64,000 bases of DNA. It comes from Deltaproteobacteria bacterium (lineage in GTDB: Bacteria > Desulfobacterota > Binatia > UBA1149 > SPBQ01). A program made the position numbers and the translations under genes. Of the stretch, positions 1-7,270 are shown piece after piece. The stretch covers positions 310,001 through 374,000 of the forward strand of contig JAJCZM010000044.1 of the NCBI GenBank assembly GCA_029262375.1, given 5' to 3'. Position 1 is the stretch's first letter. The number at the start of each line of letters is the position of its first letter. Under the pieces are notes generated by a model that worked only from the letters and a program-made list of their open reading frames with translations, was not told the origin of the DNA and did no database searches.

Positions 1-219
1 GATACCACGCTTCACCTCAGACCAAGGGCTGAGCGCGGCGGTACCTGCATCGATGGCGGCCATCCGGCGTTCGATCTCTGCTGCCCACGTGGCCTCGATA
101 TCCCCGTCCGCATCGGCGTCAGCATCCAGGCTGGCGATCAGTTCTGCCGCAAGCTCCGCACGCTCAAGGGTGTCCAACTCTAACGCATCTGCGAGCACTG
201 TTTTTGCTGCTTTCGTCAC
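1..219 (-). CDS. Addiction-module component protein (TIGR02574-like), 3' end off window
   Basis: Reverse-strand frame of 73 codons running off the left edge, opened by GTG at 219-217. It reads VTKAAKTVLADAL, then LDTLERAELAAELIASLD, an acidic DADADADGD stretch, WAAEIERRMAAIDAG and a W..VK ending. This is the usual pattern of the putative addiction-module component family (helix LPxxERAELxxxLxxSLD, then WxxEIxRRxxxxxxG). Family members of about 70-80 residues are often followed by a RelE/ParE-type toxin gene. Any such partner would lie beyond position 1 and cannot be seen. There is no ATG in frame, so the GTG start is chosen by family alignment. Function as an antitoxin is inferred from the family only. 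Confidence 0.75.
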   Translation of the reverse strand, partial: MTKAAKTVLADALELDTLERAELAAELIASLDADADADGDIEATWAAEIERRMAAIDAGTAALSPWSEVKRGI

Positions 220-522
220 GGCGATAATTTTACGGCGGCGACTGCGACCTAACAAGCGAATAGAGCGGAGCGGCATTACCGTCCAGGTATATTCGAGTCG
301 AAAGTGTGCCGGTAGCCCATTTGCAATCCGTTGGGCAGTAGACGGGTCTTGCTCATGGCGCAGCGCCGCCAGGAAACGATTTTCGAACCGGTATCGCCAC
401 GGGGGCTCTCAGCCCAACCGATCGCGCGGCGGTATTGCCGTCTAACTTGCGTATCGAACGGACCGGCGGCTACGATGTCGACACGCGCGGTTGGTCAGTG
501 GCCGCCGCACAGTCCCACTACC
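220..522. other. Intergenic region, no gene recognised
   Basis: About 300 bases between the leftward addiction-module gene and the rightward membrane-protein gene. Open frames here have no family-like sequence. The only notable short motif is CCTAACAAGCG at about 248-258, similar to the CCTAACAAGGCG at 3983-3994. See the findings on possible integron-type core-site remnants. Confidence 0.4.
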
Positions 523-1017
523 ATGGAAGCATCCAACGAACTTCTAACGATCGCTGAACTCGCAGTCGGCCTCGCAGGATTCGCGGGCTTGGTGGTGTCG
601 TTCAATCACCGTGGTGGTCTGCACGCCACGGACCGCTATCGCTTTATTGCGTTGTTCTCTCTCGCGCTGTTCGCGGCCCTTCTCGCGTTCGTACCCTTCG
701 GGTTTCACCATGCGGGGCTGGCGTCCGCGGCCCTGTGGCGCGCTTCCAGTGGCGTCATCTTGGCGTCATCGGTCTTTGCCGCCTGGTGGTTGGGCGTCTA
801 CCTCCGGCCCGAGTTCGCTCCGGACGAAAACCCGCCGAAGGCGTTCTCCATCGCGCTCTTCGCAATTCCCACGTTCAATGTCCTCCTCCAAGTCGCCAAC
901 TTGGTCGGCTGGCCGGCGAAGCCGGGAGCTCTTGCGTACGTCGCCGGCTTGATCCTGTGGCTCGCGGTTCCCGCCCTCATTTTCGCCTTGCTCATCCTCT
1001 ACCGCGAGAAGGACTAA
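523..1017 (+). CDS. Small multi-pass membrane protein of unknown function
   Basis: Protein of 164 residues starting MEASNELLTIAELAVGLAGF, with about five hydrophobic segments: the N-terminal LAVGLAGFAGLVVSF, FIALFSLALFAALLAFV, SSGVILASSVFAAWWLGVYL, ALFAIPTFNVLLQVANLV and the C-terminal LILWLAVPALIFALLILY. No domain is recognised. The start is uncertain: an in-frame ATG at 475 would add 16 residues that look non-coding, and neither ATG has a clear ribosome-binding site. It ends 3 bases before the next gene, so the two are probably co-transcribed. Confidence 0.6.
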   Translation: MEASNELLTIAELAVGLAGFAGLVVSFNHRGGLHATDRYRFIALFSLALFAALLAFVPFGFHHAGLASAALWRASSGVILASSVFAAWWLGVYLRPEFAPDENPPKAFSIALFAIPTFNVLLQVANLVGWPAKPGALAYVAGLILWLAVPALIFALLILYREKD

Positions 1018-1020
1018 AGA

Positions 1021-1875
1021 ATGCCGAAACGCAACATTCATAAAATGGACGAACACGACGGCCTCGAAGACTTCGAGCCGCGCGAAATCACGCTGGACGG
1101 CGTCACAAAGGTCGTGCACTCGGCCGGCTCAGGGCCCGCGGTCATCGTCATGGCTGAGATGCCCGGCATCAGTCCGCAGGTAGCCCGCTTCAGTCGTTGG
1201 GTTCGAGACGCCGGCTTCACCGTGTACATGCCTTCGCTGTTCGGCCGTGATGGTGCGGTTCCGGATGTCGAAGAGGGCACGGCCATTTTCCAACGAGCAT
1301 GCGTCAGCGCGGAGTTCCGCGCGTTCGCCGCCAACGAGTCGAGTCCTGTGACCGCATGGCTGCGGTCGCTAGCCAAGCTGGCGCACGAGGAGTGCGGCGG
1401 TCCGGGTGTCGGCGCGATAGGAATGTGTTTTACCGGAAACTTCGCGCTCACCATGATGCTTGAACCGGCGATGCTCGCGCCGGTTCTTTCTCAACCATCG
1501 CTTCCGCTCGACGACCCCGCAGGCGTAGAGATCTCCGCCGACGAACTGGTAGCGGTGGGGCAACGCCTGGAGCGCGACGACCTGACCGTCATGGGCTACC
1601 GCTTCGAAGGAGATCGATTCTGCACGGCGCAGCGCTTCGCCGCCTACTCCGAGGCCCTGGGCGATCGCTTCGTAGCGCGGGTGCTTCCCGACAGCGCGGC
1701 CAAACGCGACTCCCTTCCGCCTTTCTCTGAACACGTAGTCGCCGGCCCGCACAGCGTAGTGACCGCCCACCTGATCGATGAAGCAGGCCAACCGACGATT
1801 GCTGCGCGCGACGAGATCCTCGCTTTCTTCGCGCACCGGCTTGGCGTGCCAAGCCGCGAGGCGCCGCCGACCTAG
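1021..1875 (+). CDS. Dienelactone hydrolase family protein
   Basis: Alpha/beta-hydrolase of 284 residues. The nucleophile elbow is GMCFTG, with Cys about 136, as in dienelactone hydrolases, which use cysteine rather than serine. A histidine in AGPHSVVTAH (about residues 240-249) is a candidate for the catalytic base. Early strand AVIVMAEMPGISP and the motif FTVYMPSLFG match the fold's start. Known relatives hydrolyse lactones or esters; the substrate here cannot be read from sequence. The gene begins 3 bases after the upstream membrane-protein gene and its stop overlaps the convergent sulfotransferase stop by 4 bases. Confidence 0.85.
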   Translation: MPKRNIHKMDEHDGLEDFEPREITLDGVTKVVHSAGSGPAVIVMAEMPGISPQVARFSRWVRDAGFTVYMPSLFGRDGAVPDVEEGTAIFQRACVSAEFRAFAANESSPVTAWLRSLAKLAHEECGGPGVGAIGMCFTGNFALTMMLEPAMLAPVLSQPSLPLDDPAGVEISADELVAVGQRLERDDLTVMGYRFEGDRFCTAQRFAAYSEALGDRFVARVLPDSAAKRDSLPPFSEHVVAGPHSVVTAHLIDEAGQPTIAARDEILAFFAHRLGVPSREAPPT

Positions 1876-3029
1876 ACGCCGTCGTACTCGATCCCGAACC
1901 GGCCGACATAGGCCGAGAAGCGTTCACGCGCCATGTCGGGATCGATTCCGTACGGCGCCAGGTCCGCCGCACGGGCACGGGCCAGGTCGTTGCGCGGGTG
2001 CTCCGCGACCCATTGCGCCATGCGCTGCTTCGCATCGTCGCTCAGGGCAATCCCGGCCGCTTCGTAGACGGAAGCCACTGTTGCGTGAGGATCACGCACG
2101 AAGTGTGAGAAGCGCACATCGATCCATGGGCGCGAGATCCCCTTGGCGCGAAACCGCAATAGGCGATCGACGTAGTCGCCCAACAGCTCGAGCATGGCGG
2201 TACCGACTTCACGGGGGTCAACCGAGTCGCATTGCAGACTTCTGAGAACGACGGCCAGCCGACAGTTGGAGGCAAGCACCTTCAGAGGGTCGCGGTGAAA
2301 CTGCACGAAGATCGCACTCGGTATGACCTCGTGCAGCTCGTCCAAGAAAAGCAGGTGCGGCGAGTTCTTGAGCACCCAGCGTCGGCCCGGAATCGTAGAC
2401 TGCAACATCTTGAGCTGAATCGCGTAGTAGCGATACGCCGTCCGCATGTCCGCTTCATCACGAACCCAACGATAGTACGAAGGGACGCGCATGCTGTAGA
2501 TCTCGTGCGGCACCTTCATGTCGTTGCTGAGTAGCCAGTGACATTCGTCCGGCTCCTCGGCATCGGAAAGATGCATGTCCAGCACCGACTGCGGAAGCAG
2601 CCGCAGCTCATCTCGCTCTAGCTCGATGCGCGGGTCGCTCGACAAGTCCTGCGATCGAGGCGGCGGTACCGGGAACCTCGCGAACCAGCGCAGCAAGGAT
2701 CTATTCGCGGGATCTCGGTCCAGAATCCATCCCGCCGCCGTCTGCCCGGTGCGCGGCAGCGTTGCGAGAACAAGCGGAGATTCAATCTCGATATCGTGTA
2801 CTTCGGGATGAGCCTTCAGCCAGTGCTCGATCTGAAGCCGATTGGAGAGCCGTTCGACGACGCGCATCCGAAGGATCGCCTCCCCCATCGCACTCAGTCG
2901 TGCTTCTTCTCGGGCTGCCAGCAGCAACGGGCTCAGCGCACCGCGCCAATCGCCGGCGCCGAAATCGTCCAAGCCCGTCCGTTTTCTTGCGCTCTTGGCG
3001 AGCCTGTCGAGATCGATCCCCGAATACAT
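1872..3029 (-). CDS. Sulfotransferase family protein (PAPS-dependent type)
   Basis: Protein of 385 residues. The 5'-phosphosulfate-binding loop is seen as LATLPRTGQTAAG (about 88-100), where families have LPRTGTT. WVLKNSPHLLFLD (about 218-230) and FVQFHRDPLKVLAS (about 241-254) correspond to the 3'-phosphate-binding region. The N-terminal helix and YxxxWxxxHPE-like spacing resemble the widespread bacterial sulfotransferases annotated as PF13469. It would move sulfate from PAPS to an unknown hydroxyl acceptor in the cytoplasm. No partner genes are adjacent; it is convergent with the dienelactone hydrolase gene. Confidence 0.85.
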   Translation of the reverse strand: MYSGIDLDRLAKSARKRTGLDDFGAGDWRGALSPLLLAAREEARLSAMGEAILRMRVVERLSNRLQIEHWLKAHPEVHDIEIESPLVLATLPRTGQTAAGWILDRDPANRSLLRWFARFPVPPPRSQDLSSDPRIELERDELRLLPQSVLDMHLSDAEEPDECHWLLSNDMKVPHEIYSMRVPSYYRWVRDEADMRTAYRYYAIQLKMLQSTIPGRRWVLKNSPHLLFLDELHEVIPSAIFVQFHRDPLKVLASNCRLAVVLRSLQCDSVDPREVGTAMLELLGDYVDRLLRFRAKGISRPWIDVRFSHFVRDPHATVASVYEAAGIALSDDAKQRMAQWVAEHPRNDLARARAADLAPYGIDPDMARERFSAYVGRFGIEYDGV

Positions 3030-3139
3030 GCGCTAGGATTAGCATCGCCGGGAGCTTCGAGCGACAAGCCGTTGCGGAAGATGTTTCGACGTACCTCGAA
3101 GATCGCAGTACCCTAGTGGCTGTGCGAATCACGACACTA

Positions 3140-3535
3140 ATGTTAGGCAACATGACGAACGCGATCTTCTACCTCGGTCTGGGCCTACTGTTCACGCACG
3201 AGCTCGACGCCATGCCCAACCATGAGTGGCGGGTGTTGCCGGGTCTCGCCGCTCTATCAGAGTCTGCCGGCGAGCTGGCCTTCGTGGTTGCGCATGTTCC
3301 GTTGTTCGCCATCGTCATCGCATTTGTTGCGAGCCTCAATCCCGCTGTTCGTGGACGCGCGAGAGCCGTAGCCGGCGGCTTCTTGGTACTGCACGGACTC
3401 TTGCATTTCCTCTTCTCCGCCCAAGACACCTACGAGTTCACGTCTACGCTCTCGTCAGTGTTGATCTACGGCGCCTCGGTCTGCGGGGCGATCTTTCTCT
3501 TGCTCGGTAGGCTGGAGCGCGAGGCGCTCAACTAG
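3140..3535 (+). CDS. DUF6713-like small membrane protein
   Basis: Protein of about 131 residues with four predicted membrane segments. The first carries the motif THELDAMPNHEWRVLPGL. Then come VAHVPLFAIVIAFVASL, AGGFLVLHGLLHFLF and a terminal VLIYGASVCGAIFLLLG. HELDAM..HEWR, the HVPLF motif and VLHGLLHFLF are what I recall of the DUF6713 family, whose function is unknown. The start is ambiguous between ATG 3140 (MLGNMTNAIF), ATG 3152 and GTG 3116/3122; none has a convincing ribosome-binding site. Confidence 0.65.
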   Translation: MLGNMTNAIFYLGLGLLFTHELDAMPNHEWRVLPGLAALSESAGELAFVVAHVPLFAIVIAFVASLNPAVRGRARAVAGGFLVLHGLLHFLFSAQDTYEFTSTLSSVLIYGASVCGAIFLLLGRLEREALN

Positions 3536-3616
3536 GGCTTGCAGCTGAAACCCGATCCAGACGTATCGGCACGACACTCGGACACGGCTGGGTGAAGAGG
3601 CAACGGGAGGACAGGT

Positions 3617-3937
3617 ATGCCTGACGTAGCGTCCAAAAAGCTCTTCGAAAACGAAAAGGTAATCGTTTGGGAGATGTCCCTAGAACCCGGCGAAAGCACC
3701 GGAGTCCACACCCACAAACATGAGTACTTCTTTCATGTCTTAGAGGGTTCCGTATTGGATACGATCGACGCCGACGGCAATTCGCTCGGTGAACTCGAGT
3801 TCCCTTCGGGCAGCACGCACTACCTCGCCCTCGATGGCGACGAACTTATCTTCAGCGGCATCCGAGTACCGGCAACCCATGACGCGAAGAACGTCGGGCC
3901 GAACCGATATCGTGAGATACTCGTCGAGTTGAAGTGA
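3617..3937 (+). CDS. Cupin-domain protein
   Basis: Small single-domain protein of 106 residues. Cupin motif 1 is visible as ESTGVHTHKHEYFFHVLEGS (about 28-47), with two histidines and a glutamate spaced as metal ligands. The second motif, around GSTHYLALDGDE, keeps one histidine. AGGACAGGT lies 3-11 bases upstream of the ATG. Such cupins bind a metal and a small molecule; neither substrate nor role can be assigned. A terminal strand, NRYREILVELK, completes the barrel. Confidence 0.75.
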   Translation: MPDVASKKLFENEKVIVWEMSLEPGESTGVHTHKHEYFFHVLEGSVLDTIDADGNSLGELEFPSGSTHYLALDGDELIFSGIRVPATHDAKNVGPNRYREILVELK

Positions 3938-4066
3938 CGAGGAGCCGGCCAACACGTGAGCAGCCGATGCGCGGGCGCGCGGCCTAACAAGGCGCTACAG
4001 CTGACCGGGCAACTCGGGGGCGATCTTAGGAGGTCCCCAGTCCCGGGTGCTCGCCTTCGACGACTG

Positions 4067-4591
4067 CTATTCATCGCGCGGCCTGAATCCAATCCTGCGA
4101 TGCTTTGAGGGCGCGTCGGGTTCCATGATCTGTCGAATCGCGTCGAAGACGACCTTGAACTGCTCGTCGTATCTGCGCTCGATCGACGCGAGCTTCTTGG
4201 CGAGCGCGCCATGCGTGAGTAGGAGACGGCGAAGTCGAACAAATGTTCTCATGATCTCTATGTTGACGGCGACCGCGCGATCGCTGCGCAGAACCCCCGA
4301 CAGCATCGCAACGCCTTGCTCCGTGAATGCGAATGGCCGGGAACGTCTTCCACCCCAACTTGAGGTCACAATTTGTGACTTCAAGTCTGCGAACTCCGCT
4401 TGGGATAGCTGGAACATGAAGTCGAGCGGAAACCGATTGGAATTGCGTTTGACGGCCTGCACAAGCACTTTCGTTTCAACCCCGTAGAGAGCTGCCAGGT
4501 CCTGGTCGAGAATGACTTTGTCACCCCGGATCAGATAGATGGCCTGCTCGATCCGTTCGGGCGGCGATGTTGCCGGGCTACGATGAGACAC
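4067..4591 (-). CDS. ORF6N domain protein (phage-type DNA-binding family)
   Basis: The core reads [20 protein letters not shown], then [27 protein letters not shown] and [15 protein letters not shown], with a conserved C-terminal IMRTFVRLR. This is the ORF6N (KilA-N-related) domain, found in phage anti-repressor-like proteins and in many mobile small genes. The last 60 residues form a helix ending in a basic tail. The GTG at 4591 is preferred because residues upstream of it in the longer frame (to 4687) look random; the start remains uncertain. Function is inferred only as DNA-binding. Confidence 0.75.
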   Translation of the reverse strand: MSHRSPATSPPERIEQAIYLIRGDKVILDQDLAALYGVETKVLVQAVKRNSNRFPLDFMFQLSQAEFADLKSQIVTSSWGGRRSRPFAFTEQGVAMLSGVLRSDRAVAVNIEIMRTFVRLRRLLLTHGALAKKLASIERRYDEQFKVVFDAIRQIMEPDAPSKHRRIGFRPRDE

Positions 4592-4943
4592 GACGTAAGA
4601 TCTCGTACGCGCGGAACCACCGTCAATGCCTGATGGATGATAGGCGGCGCGTCTAACGGCCGACGGTTCGGTGCGCATAGTGAGCATCGGACGAAACCGT
4701 TGCGTTACCGCAACTCTTCGAAGTAAAACAGCCTTGATGCCAATCTGCAGAAACTACCGTGTTACAACCCGACTGCTTCGGTCGGCTAAGTGGAGTTGGC
4801 CGACGCCGAACGGTCATGGCGAATATGTAGGACAGCTGGTGCTCGTGGGCATCCTGAGCTTTATCTTCGGCGCATCAGAGGCCAACGGCCAAGTTACCAA
4901 GCACGTTTCTAAGGCGGCATTTCAGTCAAATCTTTCCCGGCAG
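4592..4943. other. Intergenic region between ORF6N and RraB-like genes
   Basis: About 350 bases. The forward frame entering the RraB-like gene stays open here and encodes a hydrophobic stretch (LVLVGILSFIFGAS near 4838-4880), so an N-terminally extended, exported form cannot be excluded. The motif GTCTAAC at 4651-4657 fits the RYYYAAC core of integron attC sites. Nothing else is recognised. Confidence 0.35.
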
Positions 4944-5264
4944 ATGGCAATGTCTCCGCTAACCGTCGCGCAACTGAGAGAGCACGGCGTTACAACGGAA
5001 TCAGAGTTGAAACTCGAGTACTTTTTCCACACGAACTCGTCGATGAAAGCCCAAGCGTTGGCTAGTGCGCTCAGGACCATGAACTACAGCGCCAAGCTTG
5101 GCCCATCGGCAGGTGGCGAGTCCGTCCTAGCGACAGTAACTGGATGGACGAAACCAATACTGATGGAGGCTGAAAACGTAGTGAACTGGACTATCGAAAT
5201 GACGCGTCTTGGCTACGAACACGACTGCGAGTTCGATGGTTGGGGAACGAATCCGAGCCAATGA
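4944..5264 (+). CDS. RraB-family (ribonuclease E inhibitor-like) domain protein
   Basis: About 106 residues. MSPLTVAQLREHGVTTESEL leads into KLEYFFHTNSS, KAQALASALRTMNYSAKLG, a central VTGWTKPI strand, and the hallmark ending GYEHDCEFDGWGTNP. The D-G-W-G-T end and the EYFF strand are typical of the RraB/DUF695-type fold. Bacterial homologues outside enterobacteria are common but mostly uncharacterised, so RNase E regulation is not claimed. The stop overlaps the next gene's start (ATGA at 5261), indicating translational coupling. The start may be ATG 4944 or ATG 4950. Confidence 0.7.
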   Translation: MAMSPLTVAQLREHGVTTESELKLEYFFHTNSSMKAQALASALRTMNYSAKLGPSAGGESVLATVTGWTKPILMEAENVVNWTIEMTRLGYEHDCEFDGWGTNPSQ

Positions 5265-5719
5265 CCACGGATGCCCGCAGGAACCGATCGAGCATGGCGC
5301 AATTAGTCGACACGATCGCGGCTCTCCGCAGTCGAAATGAAAGCGCCCCCTTACCGCTTCGACTACCTACCGTCACCGACGTCGATGCAGCTGAACGCCA
5401 ACTCGGGATCGCCTTTCATTCCGACTATCGTCGCTACCTGCTCGAGGCGAGCGATGTCGTTGTAGGGACCGTCGAACCGCTGGTGCTGATGGCCCCGGAC
5501 TCTCACATCGATCTGTTGTCGACAGTGCGCAATGCATGGGAGTTCGGTGTGCCTCGCGACCTGCTCCCAATCTGCGGAGACAACGGCAACTGGTTCTGCA
5601 TGCGTTCCGACGGGGCGATCGTGTACTGGGATCACAATGGTGCGAATCAGGAAGAATGGTGTGACCTTTCGGCCTGGATTCAAGATGTCTGGCTTGGCGA
5701 TCTGCAGCGACGTACCTAA
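5261..5719 (+). CDS. SMI1/KNR4 family protein
   Basis: 152 residues. The N-terminal half has LPTVTDVDAAERQLGIAFHS and DYRRYLLEASDVV, followed by LLPICGDNGNWFCMRSDGAI and VYWDHNGANQEEWCDLSAWI. The pattern of P..(V)..AE..LG..(P)..YR.YLL, then D.G.G..F......G.(V)..WDH, identifies the SMI1/KNR4 superfamily. Bacterial members often act as immunity proteins against contact-dependent or polymorphic toxins. No toxin gene is visible nearby, so that role is only possible. The start is chosen for the ATGA overlap with the preceding gene; ATG 5294 is an alternative. Confidence 0.8.
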   Translation: MTTDARRNRSSMAQLVDTIAALRSRNESAPLPLRLPTVTDVDAAERQLGIAFHSDYRRYLLEASDVVVGTVEPLVLMAPDSHIDLLSTVRNAWEFGVPRDLLPICGDNGNWFCMRSDGAIVYWDHNGANQEEWCDLSAWIQDVWLGDLQRRT

Positions 5720-5734
5720 AGAGTCCTGAATACA

Positions 5735-6118
5735 GTGCTTGATCGAGATGAGATAGAGGCGATCTTCGCCAAACTGTGCGAGCTCATGAACGGCGACGAC
5801 CGAGACGCGTTCGTCGAACTCTTTCACGAAGATTGCTCCTTCATGAACTCGGCTCTTTCAGAACCAGTGAAGGGCAAAGAGAACCTGCGTGCAGTGGCGC
5901 GTCATTGGCCCAACGTAACGAATCGGCCCGAGTGGATGGTCATCGACGGAAACCGTCTGTGCTTCGGTTGGAACGAGCGCCAAGAAGGCATGCCTGCGAC
6001 AGCGCCGTCGTATCGCGGATTTTCAACCTATGTGTTCGACGAGAACGGTCTCGTGACGGAGTACGAAGGCATATTCGATATGCTGGCCGTCGCAGCAGCC
6101 ATGGGTCGCCCTGGTTGA
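5735..6118 (+). CDS. SnoaL/NTF2-like fold protein
   Basis: 127 residues starting with GTG. It reads LDRDEIEAIFAKLCELMNGD, DRDAFVELFHEDCSFMN, GKENLRAVARHWPNV, then strands RPEWMVIDGNRLCFGW and STYVFDENGLVTEYEGIFD. The short helix pair followed by a curved sheet with F.ED..F and D..G.I..Y...D matches the NTF2-like/SnoaL group of cone-shaped proteins. Members are isomerases, hydratases or ligand-binding proteins; the substrate is unknown. It lies 15 bases after the SMI1 gene. Confidence 0.75.
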   Translation: MLDRDEIEAIFAKLCELMNGDDRDAFVELFHEDCSFMNSALSEPVKGKENLRAVARHWPNVTNRPEWMVIDGNRLCFGWNERQEGMPATAPSYRGFSTYVFDENGLVTEYEGIFDMLAVAAAMGRPG

Positions 6119-6200
6119 GTTTCTGCGTGATCGCGCCCACCCGGAAGATCATAACCGACGCGTCGTAGGCAGCCGCCTCGAACCGCCTTAGCGTCGCTCG

Positions 6201-6461
6201 ATGCCTGTCATCTCGACGTTCTATGGAATCGTCGTACGCATGTACTACCGCGACCACGGAGTTCCGCACTTCCACGCGGAGTATCAGGGCCAACGCGCCG
6301 TGTTCACGACGAGCGGGGAGATCCTGGTCGGTACGCTCCGTTACCACACTGCGCTGCGGCTGATCGGCGAATGGGCCATCGCCCACCGTTCGCAGCTCGA
6401 GGACAACTGGGTTCGTGCCTGCTCCGGAGAGCCGCTCGAACGAATTGAGCCGTTGGAGTAG
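6201..6461 (+). CDS. DUF4160 domain protein
   Basis: 86 residues: MPVISTFYGIVVRMYYRDHG, then VPHFHAEYQGQRAVFTTSGE and the helix ALRLIGEWAIAHRSQLEDNW. The PHFHAxY motif and IGxW..xHxxxLxxxW ending are diagnostic of DUF4160. The gene is 9 bases ahead of a DUF2442 gene; the two families are very commonly adjacent and are sometimes annotated as toxin-antitoxin-like pairs, without firm biochemical proof that I know of. Confidence 0.85.
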   Translation: MPVISTFYGIVVRMYYRDHGVPHFHAEYQGQRAVFTTSGEILVGTLRYHTALRLIGEWAIAHRSQLEDNWVRACSGEPLERIEPLE

Positions 6462-6470
6462 CATGGCCGT

Positions 6471-6728
6471 ATGGATTTTCTGCCGACAGTCACGCGTGCC
6501 GAACACCGCGGGCAATACAGGGTTCACCTTGAGTTCAGCGACGGCTTGGCAGGCACTATTGATTTCGAATGCTGGTTGGACGGACCCGTGTTCGAGCCCC
6601 TGAAGGACATCGACTACTTCGCGCGTTTCTTCATCGAGGGCGGAACCATTGCATGGCCGAACGGTGCCGATCTCGCACCGGAGACTCTTTATCAACGCAC
6701 GAAAGCGAGCGCCGCTCAACTCGCGTAA
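6471..6728 (+). CDS. DUF2442 domain protein
   Basis: 85 residues: [20 protein letters not shown], then [35 protein letters not shown] and [17 protein letters not shown]. The order of L.F.DG..G.(V)D.......G.(F)..L.D...F......G.I.WPNG.D..PE.LY is the DUF2442 signature. It forms a two-gene unit with the DUF4160 gene just upstream. No catalytic residues are evident. Confidence 0.88.
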   Translation: MDFLPTVTRAEHRGQYRVHLEFSDGLAGTIDFECWLDGPVFEPLKDIDYFARFFIEGGTIAWPNGADLAPETLYQRTKASAAQLA

Positions 6729-6778
6729 CGAACGCCCGCGCAGCTAAGCTGCTCCGCGCAACCCCCACGGAGACCACT

Positions 6779-7162
6779 ATGGAACTACCCGCCATCGTCA
6801 CCTTACTCGCACTACTCGAGTATATGTTTTTCACGTTACGCGTCGGCTTCGGTCGCGAGAAGTACGGGGTGCCCGCCCCGGCAACGTCGGGCGACCCCGT
6901 GTGGGAGTGTATGTTTCGGGTTCAGCAGAACACGCTCGAACAGCTGGTAATCTTCCTGCCTGCGCTTTGGGTTTTCTCGAACGTCGTCAGCCCGACGATC
7001 GGTGCCGCTATCGGCGTCCTCTTTCTGATCGGCAGGCCCGTCTACTACGTTGGCTACGTGAAGAACCCCGAAAGCCGCACCGTCGGTTTTCTGATGGGCT
7101 TTCTCGCCAACGTCGCGCTCGTCTTGGGCGGCCTCGGCGGCGCGATCTATAGCTTGATGTAG
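6779..7162 (+). CDS. MAPEG family membrane protein
   Basis: 127 residues with four membrane helices: [20 protein letters not shown]; a loop with the family motif [40 protein letters not shown]; and [20 protein letters not shown]. The R.QQNT.EQ....P element and GRP.Y..GY loop are the MAPEG (membrane-associated eicosanoid/glutathione metabolism) hallmarks. Bacterial homologues include glutathione-dependent enzymes, but activity is unknown here. CACGGAGACC precedes the ATG. Confidence 0.85.
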   Translation: MELPAIVTLLALLEYMFFTLRVGFGREKYGVPAPATSGDPVWECMFRVQQNTLEQLVIFLPALWVFSNVVSPTIGAAIGVLFLIGRPVYYVGYVKNPESRTVGFLMGFLANVALVLGGLGGAIYSLM

Positions 7163-7207
7163 CTTTGGCGTGCACATGCAGCCGACACGCGACGCACCCA
7201 AACCAAA

Positions 7208-7242
7208 ACCGCGCGCCCAGCACTAAGGGCGGGGCGCGCGGT
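7208..7242 (-). terminator. Rho-independent terminator for the penicillin-acylase gene
   Basis: Perfect 11-bp inverted repeat, ACCGCGCGCCC (7208-7218) and GGGCGCGCGGT (7232-7242), between two convergent genes. Read on the minus strand the stem is followed by TTTTGGTTTGG, so it best fits termination of the leftward acylase transcript. It may also stop the rightward MAPEG transcript. Confidence 0.75.
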
Positions 7243-7270
7243 CATCAGGCTCGGTTGAGAGAAAGGCCGA

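Noticed and set aside
53..445. Forward open frame of 130 codons at the left end
   Set aside because: Ser/Ala/Arg-rich shadow of the reverse-strand addiction-module gene, which has recognisable family sequence.
3938..4066. Complete attC recombination site after the cupin gene
   Set aside because: Only the RYYYAAC-type left end is present; no GTTRRRY right end was found within about 130 bases. Kept only as a possible remnant.
4592..4687. Longer ORF6N protein starting at 4687
   Set aside because: The extra residues show no family similarity and overlap the start of an opposite frame; GTG 4591 is closer to the domain.
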